NCBI GenBank assembly: GCA_005889295.1
Contig: VBEY01000041.1
Location: 1 to 41,722, forward strand
DNA from: Chloroflexota bacterium
GTDB taxonomy: Bacteria; Chloroflexota; Limnocylindria; P2-11E
Length of the DNA: 41,722 nt
Direction: 5' to 3'
This document shows positions 26,735 to 35,850 of the stretch, piece after piece (within the stretch, counting starts at the first letter, position 1; each line of letters begins with the position of its first letter). Under the pieces are notes generated by a model. The model had not been told where the DNA came from. It saw nothing but the letters and a program-made list of their open reading frames with translations, and did not search any database. The position numbers and the translations under genes are program-made.

Positions 26735-27152
26735 TGCGGATCACCTTGCCGCCCGAGACGGTCAGCGCGAGCGGGAAGAACTGATCGACGCCCTGCGAGT
26801 TGCGCAGCCCGATTGCGTAAATGTGCACCGAGTAGGTACCCACGCTCGCGCCGCCGATGTAGGTGAGCGAGAGCGGCTGGATGGACGTTGAGGTACGGCT
26901 CGTGTCCGCGCCCTGCAGCTCGGCGGCGCGCTGCGCGATGCTCTGGTTCGGGCGAATGCCGACGATCGAGTTTGGATCGCGCTGGAGAAGACCGAGCATG
27001 TAGGCGCGCGCGATTGGCGACTCGCCGCTAGCGCCGAACATGCCGCTGTCCTGTATGAACACGCCGACGGCCGACGCGATGACAAAGCCGGCAAACATGC
27101 CGACCAGCAAGGTTCCCGCCGACCCCGCTACGAGCCGTCTAAGCCCCACCAT
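26727..27152 (-). CDS. small membrane-anchored hypothetical protein
   Basis: N-terminal TM GTLLVGMFAGFVIASAVGVFI; ends LTVSGGKVIRSE; overlaps the downstream ORF. Confidence 0.75.
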   Translation of the reverse strand: MVGLRRLVAGSAGTLLVGMFAGFVIASAVGVFIQDSGMFGASGESPIARAYMLGLLQRDPNSIVGIRPNQSIAQRAAELQGADTSRTSTSIQPLSLTYIGGASVGTYSVHIYAIGLRNSQGVDQFFPLALTVSGGKVIRSE

Positions 27153-27177
27153 TGGGAGTCTACGCGCGGTATTTCCG

Positions 27178-28317
27178 TCATCCGCCCGCTCCGAGCGCCG
27201 CAGCAGCGAAAAGTAAGAGCCCAGTAAGTTCGGTAGCCCAGAAGTCGAGACCCTTTTCCTTCGACCCGGTGGCCATGGCGGCCGCGTGCGAGAGCAGGGC
27301 GGTCCGTTGGAAGCGCGTCGGCCCGGCGTGCGGCTTCGCGGCTGCGGTCTCAGCTTCGCTCAATGGCTCGAAGCGGTCGCCCTCATCGTGCAGCCAGAAC
27401 ACCGGCGCGCGGATGTCCGCCCAGTTCGCGCGCGGCGAGAGATCATCGAACACCGTCCGCATCGTCGGCGGCAGGCCCCGAAGACGAGCCAGTGCGACGT
27501 CATAGTCCGTCGCCCCGAGCGCGCGCCAGAGCGATCCCGCTTCGGTACCGATCTCGTTCGGTGGATCGGTCTCGGTCCGGCCGTCGTGAGCGCGGAGCTC
27601 CTCCTCGAGAAGCGCGCGGTCGCGGGGATCGCTGATTACGGCCGCGGCGGCGAGCGGGAGTCGCTGGCGCGCCCTTGGGTCCGGATCCCAGGCCGCCGAC
27701 GCGCCTGCCCGGACCTGCGTTCGCGTGACCACGCTCGCGAGATACGTGTCGATGTCGTAATACGCCCCGAGCGCTCCGACATAGGCGGCGCGCGCCAGGG
27801 CCTCGTACCGGCCGGCTGCGGCCAGCAACATTCCCCCGCCAACGGAGAATCCAAAGGCCCCGACCGGCATTCCGCGCGAATCCGGATGCGAAAGCAATCT
27901 CGCGAAGGCCGCGTCGATGATCGCCGCCGCGCGCGGTTCGAGGGTCCCTTCGCGAATGAACGGGAACTCCGGCAGCATCACGAGATACCCCGCTCGCGCG
28001 AGCGCCTCGGCGAGTCGGGTCGTCTCCGGATCGTCGTTCCCGAGCGCCGTCGCCCCGTTCACCACCATCAGACCGGGATGCCGGTCGCCCCAGCCGGGAC
28101 GCCACCAGGTCACACGCATCTCGACTCCACCGAAGGATTCCCGCGTTCCGATCACCACCGGGAGCGGCGTGATGTACTGCGCAAGGTTGCGATCCCAAAG
28201 CGCGCTCGAGTAGATGTCGGCGACCAGAATCGCTCCCGCGCCGACAGGTCGAAGGAACGGGCGCCAGAGGATCGCGATCGCGACGACCAAAACAACGACC
28301 AAAAGCTGCCGCCGCAT
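27178..28317 (-). CDS. alpha/beta hydrolase (dienelactone hydrolase-like) with N-terminal TM/signal
   Basis: GMPVGAFGFSVGGGMLLAAAGRY; APVFWLHDEGDRFEPL; N-terminal hydrophobic LLVVVLVVAIAILW. Confidence 0.75.
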   Translation of the reverse strand: MRRQLLVVVLVVAIAILWRPFLRPVGAGAILVADIYSSALWDRNLAQYITPLPVVIGTRESFGGVEMRVTWWRPGWGDRHPGLMVVNGATALGNDDPETTRLAEALARAGYLVMLPEFPFIREGTLEPRAAAIIDAAFARLLSHPDSRGMPVGAFGFSVGGGMLLAAAGRYEALARAAYVGALGAYYDIDTYLASVVTRTQVRAGASAAWDPDPRARQRLPLAAAAVISDPRDRALLEEELRAHDGRTETDPPNEIGTEAGSLWRALGATDYDVALARLRGLPPTMRTVFDDLSPRANWADIRAPVFWLHDEGDRFEPLSEAETAAAKPHAGPTRFQRTALLSHAAAMATGSKEKGLDFWATELTGLLLFAAAALGAGG

Positions 28318-28332
28318 TCGCGGCGACTCTAC

Positions 28333-29250
28333 CTAGGTCGCGGCGGCGAGGCGCCGGTGCCGGACGCGGTCTTCCACCTCTTGCCAGAGCGAGATGATCT
28401 GGCTCGCGTTGAAGATCGATGAGTAGGTCCCCGAGACGATGCCGATGAGAAGCGCGAGGGCGAAGTTGCGAACCGAGAACCCACCGAAGAGGAAGAGCGC
28501 GAGGAGCGTGAAGACGACGGTCAGCGAGGTGATCACGGACCGCGCCAGCGTCTGCATGATCGAGTAGTTGATCACCGGGTTGAGCGCCTCGCCCGGATTG
28601 AGGCGGAGGTTCTCCCGGATCCGGTCGAAGACCACGATCGTGTCATGGACCGAGAAGCCGATGATCGTCAGGACCGCCGTGACAAAGAGGCTATCGACCT
28701 CGATCTTCAGGAAGTACCCAAGGATCGCAAAGATCCCGAGGACCACGGCGGCGTCGTGGAGGAGCGCGATGATCGCGGCGATGCCATAGCGGAACGCGGC
28801 CCAGCCGAAGTTACGGAACGCCCATGCGATGAGCAGCACGATCAGGAGGCTGGCGAGGGCGATCGACTTGATCGCGTTCTGGATGAGCTCGGCTGAGAAC
28901 GACGGACTCACGACCGACGAGTTCGTGATCCTTGTGTCCGATCCGAAGGTCTCCTTGAGCCCCTGCTCGGTGCTCGCGAGCTCCGCCGGGAGCATCTCCG
29001 TGGTCCGGACCTCGACCCCGCCGCCGGCCACCCCCTGGATGGTGGCTTCGTCGTGTCCATGCGACGTGAAGAAGTTCTTGACCAGCGCGTCGTCGGGTCG
29101 GTTTGCGAAGCTGATCTCGAGAAGCGTTCCGCCCTTGAACTCGATGCCCGGCCGCAGCCCGCCGATCGCCAGGAAGAACACGCCCGGCACGATGAGGAGC
29201 GCCGAGAACAGGAAATACCACCACTTGCGCTCGACGAAATGGAACAGCAC
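28333..29250 (-). CDS. secF: protein translocase subunit SecF
   Basis: GIEFKGGTLLEISF; SVHDTIVVFDRIRENLR. Confidence 0.95.
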   Translation of the reverse strand: MLFHFVERKWWYFLFSALLIVPGVFFLAIGGLRPGIEFKGGTLLEISFANRPDDALVKNFFTSHGHDEATIQGVAGGGVEVRTTEMLPAELASTEQGLKETFGSDTRITNSSVVSPSFSAELIQNAIKSIALASLLIVLLIAWAFRNFGWAAFRYGIAAIIALLHDAAVVLGIFAILGYFLKIEVDSLFVTAVLTIIGFSVHDTIVVFDRIRENLRLNPGEALNPVINYSIMQTLARSVITSLTVVFTLLALFLFGGFSVRNFALALLIGIVSGTYSSIFNASQIISLWQEVEDRVRHRRLAAAT

Positions 29251-30612
29251 CTAAAGCGCTGGCGCCGGCCGCGGAGCGTGACGGTCAGGCGGAGGCTCCG
29301 TCGTGCGCTCCTCGACGCCGTACAGCCATCGCCTCCGCAGCGACGAGAACTCGATGGCTCCGTGCAGCAGCATCTGCGTCACGACGACCGCAGTGAAGAA
29401 GCTGACGGCGACGCCGATCCCGAGCGTGAATGCGAAGCCCCTCACCGTGCCTGTGCCGAACAAATAGAGGATCACGGCGGTCAGCACGGTCGCTAGGTTC
29501 GAGTAGAAGATCGACGGGAAGGCGCGCTTGCGTCCTTCTTCGACCGCCACGCGAAGCGACTTCCCCGAGCGCAGCTCTTCCTTGAGCCTCTCGAAAGTGA
29601 GCACGTTCGCGTCGACGGCCATGCCGATCGAGAGGATGAATCCAGCGATGCCCGCGAGGGTGAGCGTCACCGGGATGAGCCGGAAGATCGCGTAGGCCAG
29701 CGCCGTGTAGTAGAGCAGCGCCATCACCGCGAGGACGCCGGGCACGCGGTAGTACGCGATCATGAAGAAGGCGACGAGGAGAAGACCCATCGCCCCCGCG
29801 ATGAGGCTCCGGTCGACGGATTGCCGGCCGAGGGTCGGCTCGACGCGCTGCGACTGGATCACCTGCAGCGAAACGGGCAGCGCACCCGAGTTGATGAGGT
29901 TAGAGAGCTGCTTCGCCGTGGCGACTGTGAAATTGCCGGAGATCTGGCCCGCGCCCGAAGTGAAGACGTTCTGGATCACCGGTGCGGAGATCTGCGAGCC
30001 GTCGAGCGTGATCTGCACCGGTTGGTTCAGGAAATCCTTCGAGAGCTGCACCCAGCGGTCCGCGTCGGCGCCGGTGAACTCGAAGTGCACGACGGGCTGG
30101 TTGGACTGATCGAAGGCGACGTATGTGGCATTGAGGTGCTCGCCGGTCAGTGGCGGCGTTAGGGATTTGTACTGGCCGGGGTTGTCTTTGTCGGGGATCT
30201 TGATCTCCAGCTTCGCCTGCTTCGTGGCGATGTCGTTCGCCTGCTGGATGTCGTCGATGCCGGGTAGCTGGAGCAGGATCTTGTCGTCGCCGACGGCTTG
30301 GATCACCGGCTCAGACACGCCGAGGCCGTTGATGCGCCGGTCGATGACCCTCCGGGCACGGTCGTTGTAGTCGGCAATGCTCTGGCCGGCCGGGATCTCG
30401 CCGGTATTCATTTGCAGCAGCAGCTGCGTGCCGCCCTGGAGATCGAGGCCGAGGTGGGTCTTGATCTCCTGGTTCACCTGGATCGGGCCGAGGTTCAGGC
30501 AGACGCCGGGGCAGCTCGGGGGAAACGGAAACGAGATCTGGTGCTTCGGGATGTCGATGAAGACCGACAGTGCGAAGACAAGGAAGACGAGCCAGGGGAA
30601 CGCGCGGTTCAT
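29251..30612 (-). CDS. secD: protein translocase subunit SecD
   Basis: GLDLQGGTQLLLQM; FILSIGMAVDANVLTFERLKEELRSGKSL; LATVLTAVILYLFGTGTVRGFAFTLGIGV. Confidence 0.95.
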   Translation of the reverse strand: MNRAFPWLVFLVFALSVFIDIPKHQISFPFPPSCPGVCLNLGPIQVNQEIKTHLGLDLQGGTQLLLQMNTGEIPAGQSIADYNDRARRVIDRRINGLGVSEPVIQAVGDDKILLQLPGIDDIQQANDIATKQAKLEIKIPDKDNPGQYKSLTPPLTGEHLNATYVAFDQSNQPVVHFEFTGADADRWVQLSKDFLNQPVQITLDGSQISAPVIQNVFTSGAGQISGNFTVATAKQLSNLINSGALPVSLQVIQSQRVEPTLGRQSVDRSLIAGAMGLLLVAFFMIAYYRVPGVLAVMALLYYTALAYAIFRLIPVTLTLAGIAGFILSIGMAVDANVLTFERLKEELRSGKSLRVAVEEGRKRAFPSIFYSNLATVLTAVILYLFGTGTVRGFAFTLGIGVAVSFFTAVVVTQMLLHGAIEFSSLRRRWLYGVEERTTEPPPDRHAPRPAPAL

Positions 30613-30633
30613 TGAAGAAATTCTAGAGGTTGA

Positions 30634-30954
30634 TCACGCCTCGCGCTCACGCTTGAGGCGCTCGCGTGCGTCGCGCATCTCGCGATCGAACGCCGTCTCT
30701 CCGGGGATCGTCGCCGGTTCGCTCGCCTGCGTGGTCGCCGGAATGGCTTCCGTTGGCGGCGCCGCGGCATCCGCGGCCTTGTCGAGGAGCTTGTCGGCGT
30801 TGAGGAACTCCTCGCGAAGCTCGTCCGATGTGCGACGCAGGTCGCCGACCACACGGCCGATGTCACGCGCGACCTTCGGCATTCGCTCGGGCCCGAGGAC
30901 GATCAGCGCGATGATCAGGATCAACACGAGCTCCTCGGGTCCGATGCCGAACAT
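30634..30954 (-). CDS. tatB: Sec-independent translocase TatB (TatA/B family)
   Basis: MFGIGPEELVLILIIALIVLGPERMPKVARDIGRVVGDLRR. Confidence 0.88.
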   Translation of the reverse strand: MFGIGPEELVLILIIALIVLGPERMPKVARDIGRVVGDLRRTSDELREEFLNADKLLDKAADAAAPPTEAIPATTQASEPATIPGETAFDREMRDARERLKREREA

Positions 30955-31781
30955 CAGCGGCCCGGCGCCGTCACCGCGGCACGCGCCGCGTTCGCGGCAT
31001 CACGCAGCGTCCGCGCCGCTTCGGTCGCGGCGTTTGCGAAGTCGTCGCCTCGGCTCGCGTAGAGGACCGACCGCGATGCGGACGGGAGGACACCGGCACC
31101 GCTCGTGTCCATGGCCGCACGGAGCGCGAGGCCGACGTCCCCGCCCTGCGAGCCGACGCCGGGCATGAGGAACAGGCGGTCAGGCGCGAGGGCGCGGAGG
31201 CGTCGCGCCTCGTCGGGGTAAGTCGCGCCGACGACGAAGCCGCACCGGTCCGGCGGAAAGCGCTCGGCGCAGCGCTCGACGACGCGCTCGTACAACGGGC
31301 GGCCCCCCACCTCGAGGTCCTGGAAGTCTCCCGCGCCCGGGTTGCTGGTTCGCGCGAGCACGAGCGCGTAGCGGCCGCCGGTCGTGAACGGCTCGATCGA
31401 ATCGAGCCCGACGTACGGAGCGACCGTCGCCGCGTCGGCATGGAACGAATCGAAGAGAGCATCGGCGTAGGCCGCGGACGTGTTCGGAACGTCGCCTCGC
31501 TTCGCGTCGAGGATCACGGGGATGTCCGCGGGGATCGCCTGCAGCGTGAGCGCGAGGACGTCCATGGCGGCACTCCCATAGCGCTCGTAGAAGGCGAGAT
31601 TGGGCTTGTAGGCACAGACGTGCGGCGACGTGGCGCGGATGATCCGGCGAAGGAACCGGACGGCCGCCTGCGGTCCCCGGCCGAGCGACTCCGGGATCGA
31701 TGCGGGTTCGGGATCGAGGCCGACACAGAGGATGCTGTCGTGCGCGCGTTGCGCCGCACTGAGCTTTGCGAGGAAGGACAC
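30954..31781 (-). CDS. pyrF: orotidine-5'-phosphate decarboxylase (type 2)
   Basis: CVGLDPEPASIPESL; VILDAKRGDVPNTSAAYADALF; FVVGATYPDEARRLRAL; LMPGVGSQGGD. Confidence 0.93.
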   Translation of the reverse strand: MSFLAKLSAAQRAHDSILCVGLDPEPASIPESLGRGPQAAVRFLRRIIRATSPHVCAYKPNLAFYERYGSAAMDVLALTLQAIPADIPVILDAKRGDVPNTSAAYADALFDSFHADAATVAPYVGLDSIEPFTTGGRYALVLARTSNPGAGDFQDLEVGGRPLYERVVERCAERFPPDRCGFVVGATYPDEARRLRALAPDRLFLMPGVGSQGGDVGLALRAAMDTSGAGVLPSASRSVLYASRGDDFANAATEAARTLRDAANAARAAVTAPGR

Positions 31782-31826
31782 TCAGCCGAATATGATAGGG
31801 ACGCTTCCACAACAGGGAGGGGACTC

Positions 31827-32855
31827 ATGGTTAGCGCTTTGCGCGGCCCGCTGGGGTGGGCACTGGCCGCCGGACTGGTTATCGCCGCATGCGGCGGCGG
31901 CGGAACAGGCGGAGCGTCGCCGACCGCAGCCGGCCCAAAGCTCGGCTCGGCCGAGCGCCCGATCCATCTCGCGATCACTCCGTCGGCCGAGGTCCAGCGA
32001 CTCACTGCCACAGGCAACGTGATCGCGGCCGCACTGGGCAAGTCGACAGGCCTCAGCTGGAAGGTCTCGGTACCGACGAGCTACGCCGCGCAGATCGACG
32101 CCATCTGTGCCGGACAGGTCGACGTCGCCTTTATCGCTCCGCTGCAGATGACGCTCGCGCTCGACAAGGGCTGCGTAACGCCGATCGCCGCCGCGCTGCG
32201 CAAGGATGCGCAAGGAAACCTCACGACAACGTACGAATCGCAAATTCTCGTGCGCAACGACAGCGGTATCAAGACGCTCGCTGATCTCAAAGGCAAGAAG
32301 TTCGCCTTCACCGACGCGATTTCGGCGTCCGGATATCTCTTTCCGTCACTTCTCGTGAAGCAGAAGACGAGCCAGGAGCCCAAGACGTTCTTCGCGTCGA
32401 CGATCTTCGCCGGCGGTCACCCGCAATCGGCGCTCGCCGTCTACAACAAGCAGGTCGACGGTGGCGCGATGTTCATCGACGCGCGCGTGAAGGACCTCCA
32501 AACGAAGGAGCTCGCGGCGGGCATGCCCGCCGACATCCTTCAGGTCACCAACGTCATCGACAAGGCGGGCCCGATCCCGAACGACGGCATCGCGATCCGA
32601 AAGGACGTGCCGACGGACGTCGCCGGTCAAATCAAGAAGGCGTTGCTCGACTACGGGACCACCGACGACGGGAAGAAGAACTACAAGGACCTCTTCGGAT
32701 GGGACGGTATGCAGGAGGTCCAGGCCTCCTTCTTCGATCCGGTGCGTGACGCGGCGAAGCTCGCGGGGATCGACGTCGCAGCGGAAGCCGCGAAGACACC
32801 GCGACCGCCCGCGACCGCCGCGCCAGCGACTGCCACGCCAACCAAGTCGCCCTAA
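31827..32855 (+). CDS. phnD: phosphate/phosphite/phosphonate ABC transporter substrate-binding lipoprotein
   Basis: RBS agggagggg then ATG at 31827; lipobox VIAACGGGG; LADLKGKKFAFTDAISASGYLFPSLLVKQ; upstream part of the 31440 ORF is antisense to pyrF. Confidence 0.9.
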   Translation: MVSALRGPLGWALAAGLVIAACGGGGTGGASPTAAGPKLGSAERPIHLAITPSAEVQRLTATGNVIAAALGKSTGLSWKVSVPTSYAAQIDAICAGQVDVAFIAPLQMTLALDKGCVTPIAAALRKDAQGNLTTTYESQILVRNDSGIKTLADLKGKKFAFTDAISASGYLFPSLLVKQKTSQEPKTFFASTIFAGGHPQSALAVYNKQVDGGAMFIDARVKDLQTKELAAGMPADILQVTNVIDKAGPIPNDGIAIRKDVPTDVAGQIKKALLDYGTTDDGKKNYKDLFGWDGMQEVQASFFDPVRDAAKLAGIDVAAEAAKTPRPPATAAPATATPTKSP

Positions 32856-32874
32856 CCGTTCCGACGACGAGCTG

Positions 32875-32908
32875 AAGAAGACCGCCGGGAGCAACCGGCG
32901 GTCTTCTT
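32875..32908 (+). terminator. strong hairpin between phnD and phnC (attenuator/terminator)
   Basis: 14-bp perfect stem aagaagaccgccgg / ccggcggtcttctt, 6-nt loop gagcaa, followed by gtctctatcc. Confidence 0.75.
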
Positions 32909-32926
32909 GTCTCTATCCTGCAGCGG

Positions 32927-33787
32927 GTGCCGGCATTTCTCGAAATCCGTGACCTCGTCAAGGTGTATCCGCGCGGGGCGCGGGCTCTCGACAGCATCAG
33001 TCTCGATATCCGGAAGGGCGAGTTCGTCGTCCTCATCGGCCTCTCGGGGTCGGGAAAGTCGACCCTGCTCCGCTGCATCAATCGGCTGGTCGAGCCGACC
33101 AGCGGACGCGTGATCTTCGAAGGCACGGACGTGACGCTCGTGAACGGGCGCGATCTCAGGCAGATCCGCAGGCGGATCGGGATGATCTTCCAGCAGTTCA
33201 ATCTGGTGAGGCGCTCGTCGGTATTCGCGAACGTCCTCGCCGGGCGGCTGGGATACCGGTCGTCATGGCGGACGGTCGCCTCGCGCCCCTCGCGCGAGGA
33301 TGTCGCGCTCGCCTTCGAGAACCTGGAGCGCGTTGGGATCCTCGAAAAGGCGTACGCACGCGCGGACGCCCTCTCCGGTGGTCAGCAGCAGCGCGTCGGT
33401 ATCGCGCGAGCGCTCATGCAGCAGCCCCAGCTCATGCTCGCCGACGAGCCGGTCGCAAGCCTCGACCCCGCGACGAGCCATTCCGTCATGAAGTACCTCG
33501 AGGAGATAAACAAGACGGACGGAATCACCGTCATTTGCTCGCTCCACTTCCTATCGCTCGCGCGCCGTTACGCCACGCGTGTGATCGCGCTCAAGGACGG
33601 CAAGGTGGCGTTTGACGGCAAACCCGCCGACATCGACGAGGAACGATTCAAAGAGATCTACGGACAGGAGGCGATCGAGGTTGAGATCGGCCCTGAGAGG
33701 TCGCGCCCGCAACCGCTGAGCGCGACCGAGGCGGCGCTCCTTGCGCTTGCCCAGGACACCGACGTCGGCCGCGTCAGCGATCGCTGA
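32927..33787 (+). CDS. phnC: phosphonate ABC transporter ATP-binding protein
   Basis: IGLSGSGKSTLLRCINRLVEPTSG; GMIFQQFNLVRR; LSGGQQQRVGIARALMQQPQLMLADEPVASLDP; GTG start. Confidence 0.93.
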   Translation: MPAFLEIRDLVKVYPRGARALDSISLDIRKGEFVVLIGLSGSGKSTLLRCINRLVEPTSGRVIFEGTDVTLVNGRDLRQIRRRIGMIFQQFNLVRRSSVFANVLAGRLGYRSSWRTVASRPSREDVALAFENLERVGILEKAYARADALSGGQQQRVGIARALMQQPQLMLADEPVASLDPATSHSVMKYLEEINKTDGITVICSLHFLSLARRYATRVIALKDGKVAFDGKPADIDEERFKEIYGQEAIEVEIGPERSRPQPLSATEAALLALAQDTDVGRVSDR

Positions 33788-34638
33788 TGGCCGAGTACTT
33801 CGTCGCTCGCGGACTCCCCGTCCCACCCGAGCTCAGGCGAACACCGCTCACCGACTGGCGGCGGTGGTCGCTTATCGGAGCCACCCTCGCCATCCTCTAT
33901 ATCGGCGTCCGGCTGCTCGACATCGACCTGTCCCGCGCGAACCCGGAGTACGCGGGCACAAGGATCATCAGCCTCCTCCAGTGGGATCTGAGGATCCTGA
34001 CGCCTCAGAACGAATTCGAGACCTTCTGGGACACCGCGGGCGGGCTCATGATCATCACGATCTTCCTCGGGGTCGTCGCGACGGCCATATCGATCGTCTT
34101 CGCGCTCCCGCTCGCGTTCCTCGGCGCTCGCAACATCATGACGGGGAATCCGGTGGCGGCGGCGATCTACGGGGTGGCGCGAGTGCTCTTCACGGTAATG
34201 CGTTCGATCGACGTGCTGATCGTGGTGATCATCTTCTCGGTCATCTTCGGCCTCGGCAGCGCGGCCGGCGTCTTCGGCCTCGCGTTCCACAACATCGGTG
34301 TCCTCGGAAAGCTGTACTCGGAAGCGATCGAGGGCATCGATCCGGGCCCACCCGAAGCGATCACCGCCACCGGCGCCACGCGGTTCCAGGTGGTCTGGGC
34401 CGCCGTGTTGCCGCAGATCGTGAACCCGTTCATCTCGTTCTCGATCTACCGGCTCGACGCGAATGTCCGGCTCGCGCCGGTGCTCGGCTTCGTCGGCGGC
34501 GGCGGGATCGGCCAATACCTCTTCCAGACGATCAATCTGTTTCAGTACAACAAGGCCGGTCTGATCATTTTCCTCATCGTGATCACGGTCGCCGCCATGG
34601 ACTTCGCCTCAGCGCAAATCAGGAAGAGGCTGGTCTAG
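33787..34638 (+). CDS. phnE: phosphonate ABC transporter permease
   Basis: Multi-TM; FALPLAFLGARNIM; GPPEAITATGATRFQVVWAAVLPQIVNPFISFSIYRLDANVRLAPVLGFVGGGGIGQYL; 1-nt overlap with phnC. Confidence 0.93.
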   Translation: MAEYFVARGLPVPPELRRTPLTDWRRWSLIGATLAILYIGVRLLDIDLSRANPEYAGTRIISLLQWDLRILTPQNEFETFWDTAGGLMIITIFLGVVATAISIVFALPLAFLGARNIMTGNPVAAAIYGVARVLFTVMRSIDVLIVVIIFSVIFGLGSAAGVFGLAFHNIGVLGKLYSEAIEGIDPGPPEAITATGATRFQVVWAAVLPQIVNPFISFSIYRLDANVRLAPVLGFVGGGGIGQYLFQTINLFQYNKAGLIIFLIVITVAAMDFASAQIRKRLV

Positions 34639-34650
34639 CCGGGGTAACGC

Positions 34651-34800
34651 CAGCGACCCGCGGGTCCTGTCCCAGGGTCGGGGTCGCGCGCTCGCCTACC
34701 GGTCCGCTCCGCCGCACATTGGATGGCCGCCTGTTGGCGCGGCCGGTGAGCGGCTCGCGCGCAACCCGCTCCCCCGTGCCACCCGCGGGTCGGGTCGCTA
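34651..34800. other. structured intergenic region with nested inverted repeats and a repeated ACCCGCGGGTC palindrome (phnE / TolB-like convergent gap)
   Basis: gacccgcgggtc palindrome at 34655-34666, acccgcgggtc again at 34781-34791, outer arms agcgacccgcgggt / acccgcgggtcgggtcgct. Confidence 0.45.
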
Positions 34801-35850
34801 TGAACCCCAGGCGGGTCGACTTGCGCCGTCTATGCCCTCGCCTCGGGTGAGCTTGATCGCGCTTTTCGGCGAACCGCCCGTTAAGGCATCTGCCAGATCC
34901 ATTGAGTAGAGATCGATCACTCCGTCCTTCTCCCGGAGGAATGCCAGTTGCTTTCCGTCGGTAGAGAAGACTCCGTTCCAGCTCTTGCCGTCGCTCGTCA
35001 GCGCGATGTCCTTGCGGGTTCCGCTCATCTGCATCGCGTGCAGGTCGTTCCTCCCCTCGTGACGAAGCGTGTACACAAGCCACGCGCCATCCGGCGAGTA
35101 CGAGGCCCGGTAAGGCTCTCCTGCTGGGGTCGTCACCGGGACCGCTGCGCGCCCGTCGGCGGGAACGAGAAGCAATCGCGGATTCCCGAGCGTGTACGAC
35201 GTGACCGCCAGCGTCTTTCCGTCTGGCGACCACGACGGATCTGCGAGGTTCGAGTCCTGTGAAAGACGTAGGGGCTGCTTTCCGGTCTCCGCGTCATAGA
35301 GCACGAGGTCCGAGTACCCGTTGCCATCGTCGGCGACGACCGCGACGCGCTTGCTGTCTGGAGAGACTGCCGGGCTGTCGAACCACGTGACCGCATGAAA
35401 TCCGTTGTCGGCCCTGACCAATCCGTTGATCACTACGGTCTCGGCACCGCCGGTCGCGCTCCTCGACACAACGTTCGAAAAACGGAGATGCGCCGGAACC
35501 ACCTGGCCATCGACCGTGCGCTTACCCTCGATCTCCTCGACGCGCGTGAAGAACACGGTTCGGCCATCACTCGAGATGTTCGGCTGGTGCGATCGGCCGT
35601 CCGAAGTCAGCGGCACGTAGCCCTTTCCAGAGAGGACGTACACGTCGCCGCGGAGCGCGAACGCGATCGTGCCGCTCAGGTTCACGTTCGGATCGCTCGG
35701 AAGCGGAACGAGCGACACCGGCTTCGAAGGGGTCGGCGTCGGGCTGGACGGCGGCAGGAACGCGGGTCCGACCCGCAAGGCGATCCCGAAGTAGAGCACG
35801 ACCAGAACCGCGGCGATCCCGCCGAAGACAAGCTCGCGCGATCGGCCCAT
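34798..35850 (-). CDS. TolB-like WD40/PD40 beta-propeller protein with N-terminal TM anchor
   Basis: Repeated SPDG/SSDG/SPDSK propeller blades (ISSDGRTVFFTR, SPDSKRVAVVADD, SWSPDGKTLAVTS, SYSPDGAWLVYT, STDGKQLAFLRE). Confidence 0.8.
   Translation of the reverse strand: MGRSRELVFGGIAAVLVVLYFGIALRVGPAFLPPSSPTPTPSKPVSLVPLPSDPNVNLSGTIAFALRGDVYVLSGKGYVPLTSDGRSHQPNISSDGRTVFFTRVEEIEGKRTVDGQVVPAHLRFSNVVSRSATGGAETVVINGLVRADNGFHAVTWFDSPAVSPDSKRVAVVADDGNGYSDLVLYDAETGKQPLRLSQDSNLADPSWSPDGKTLAVTSYTLGNPRLLLVPADGRAAVPVTTPAGEPYRASYSPDGAWLVYTLRHEGRNDLHAMQMSGTRKDIALTSDGKSWNGVFSTDGKQLAFLREKDGVIDLYSMDLADALTGGSPKSAIKLTRGEGIDGASRPAWGS

Noticed and set aside
27286-28422. 378-aa plus-strand ORF
   Set aside because: Antisense to the alpha/beta hydrolase; no domain signature.
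34639-34800. Integron attC site
   Set aside because: Inverted repeats are present but the RYYYAAC/GTTRRRY core boxes are not convincingly placed and there is no integrase or cassette context.
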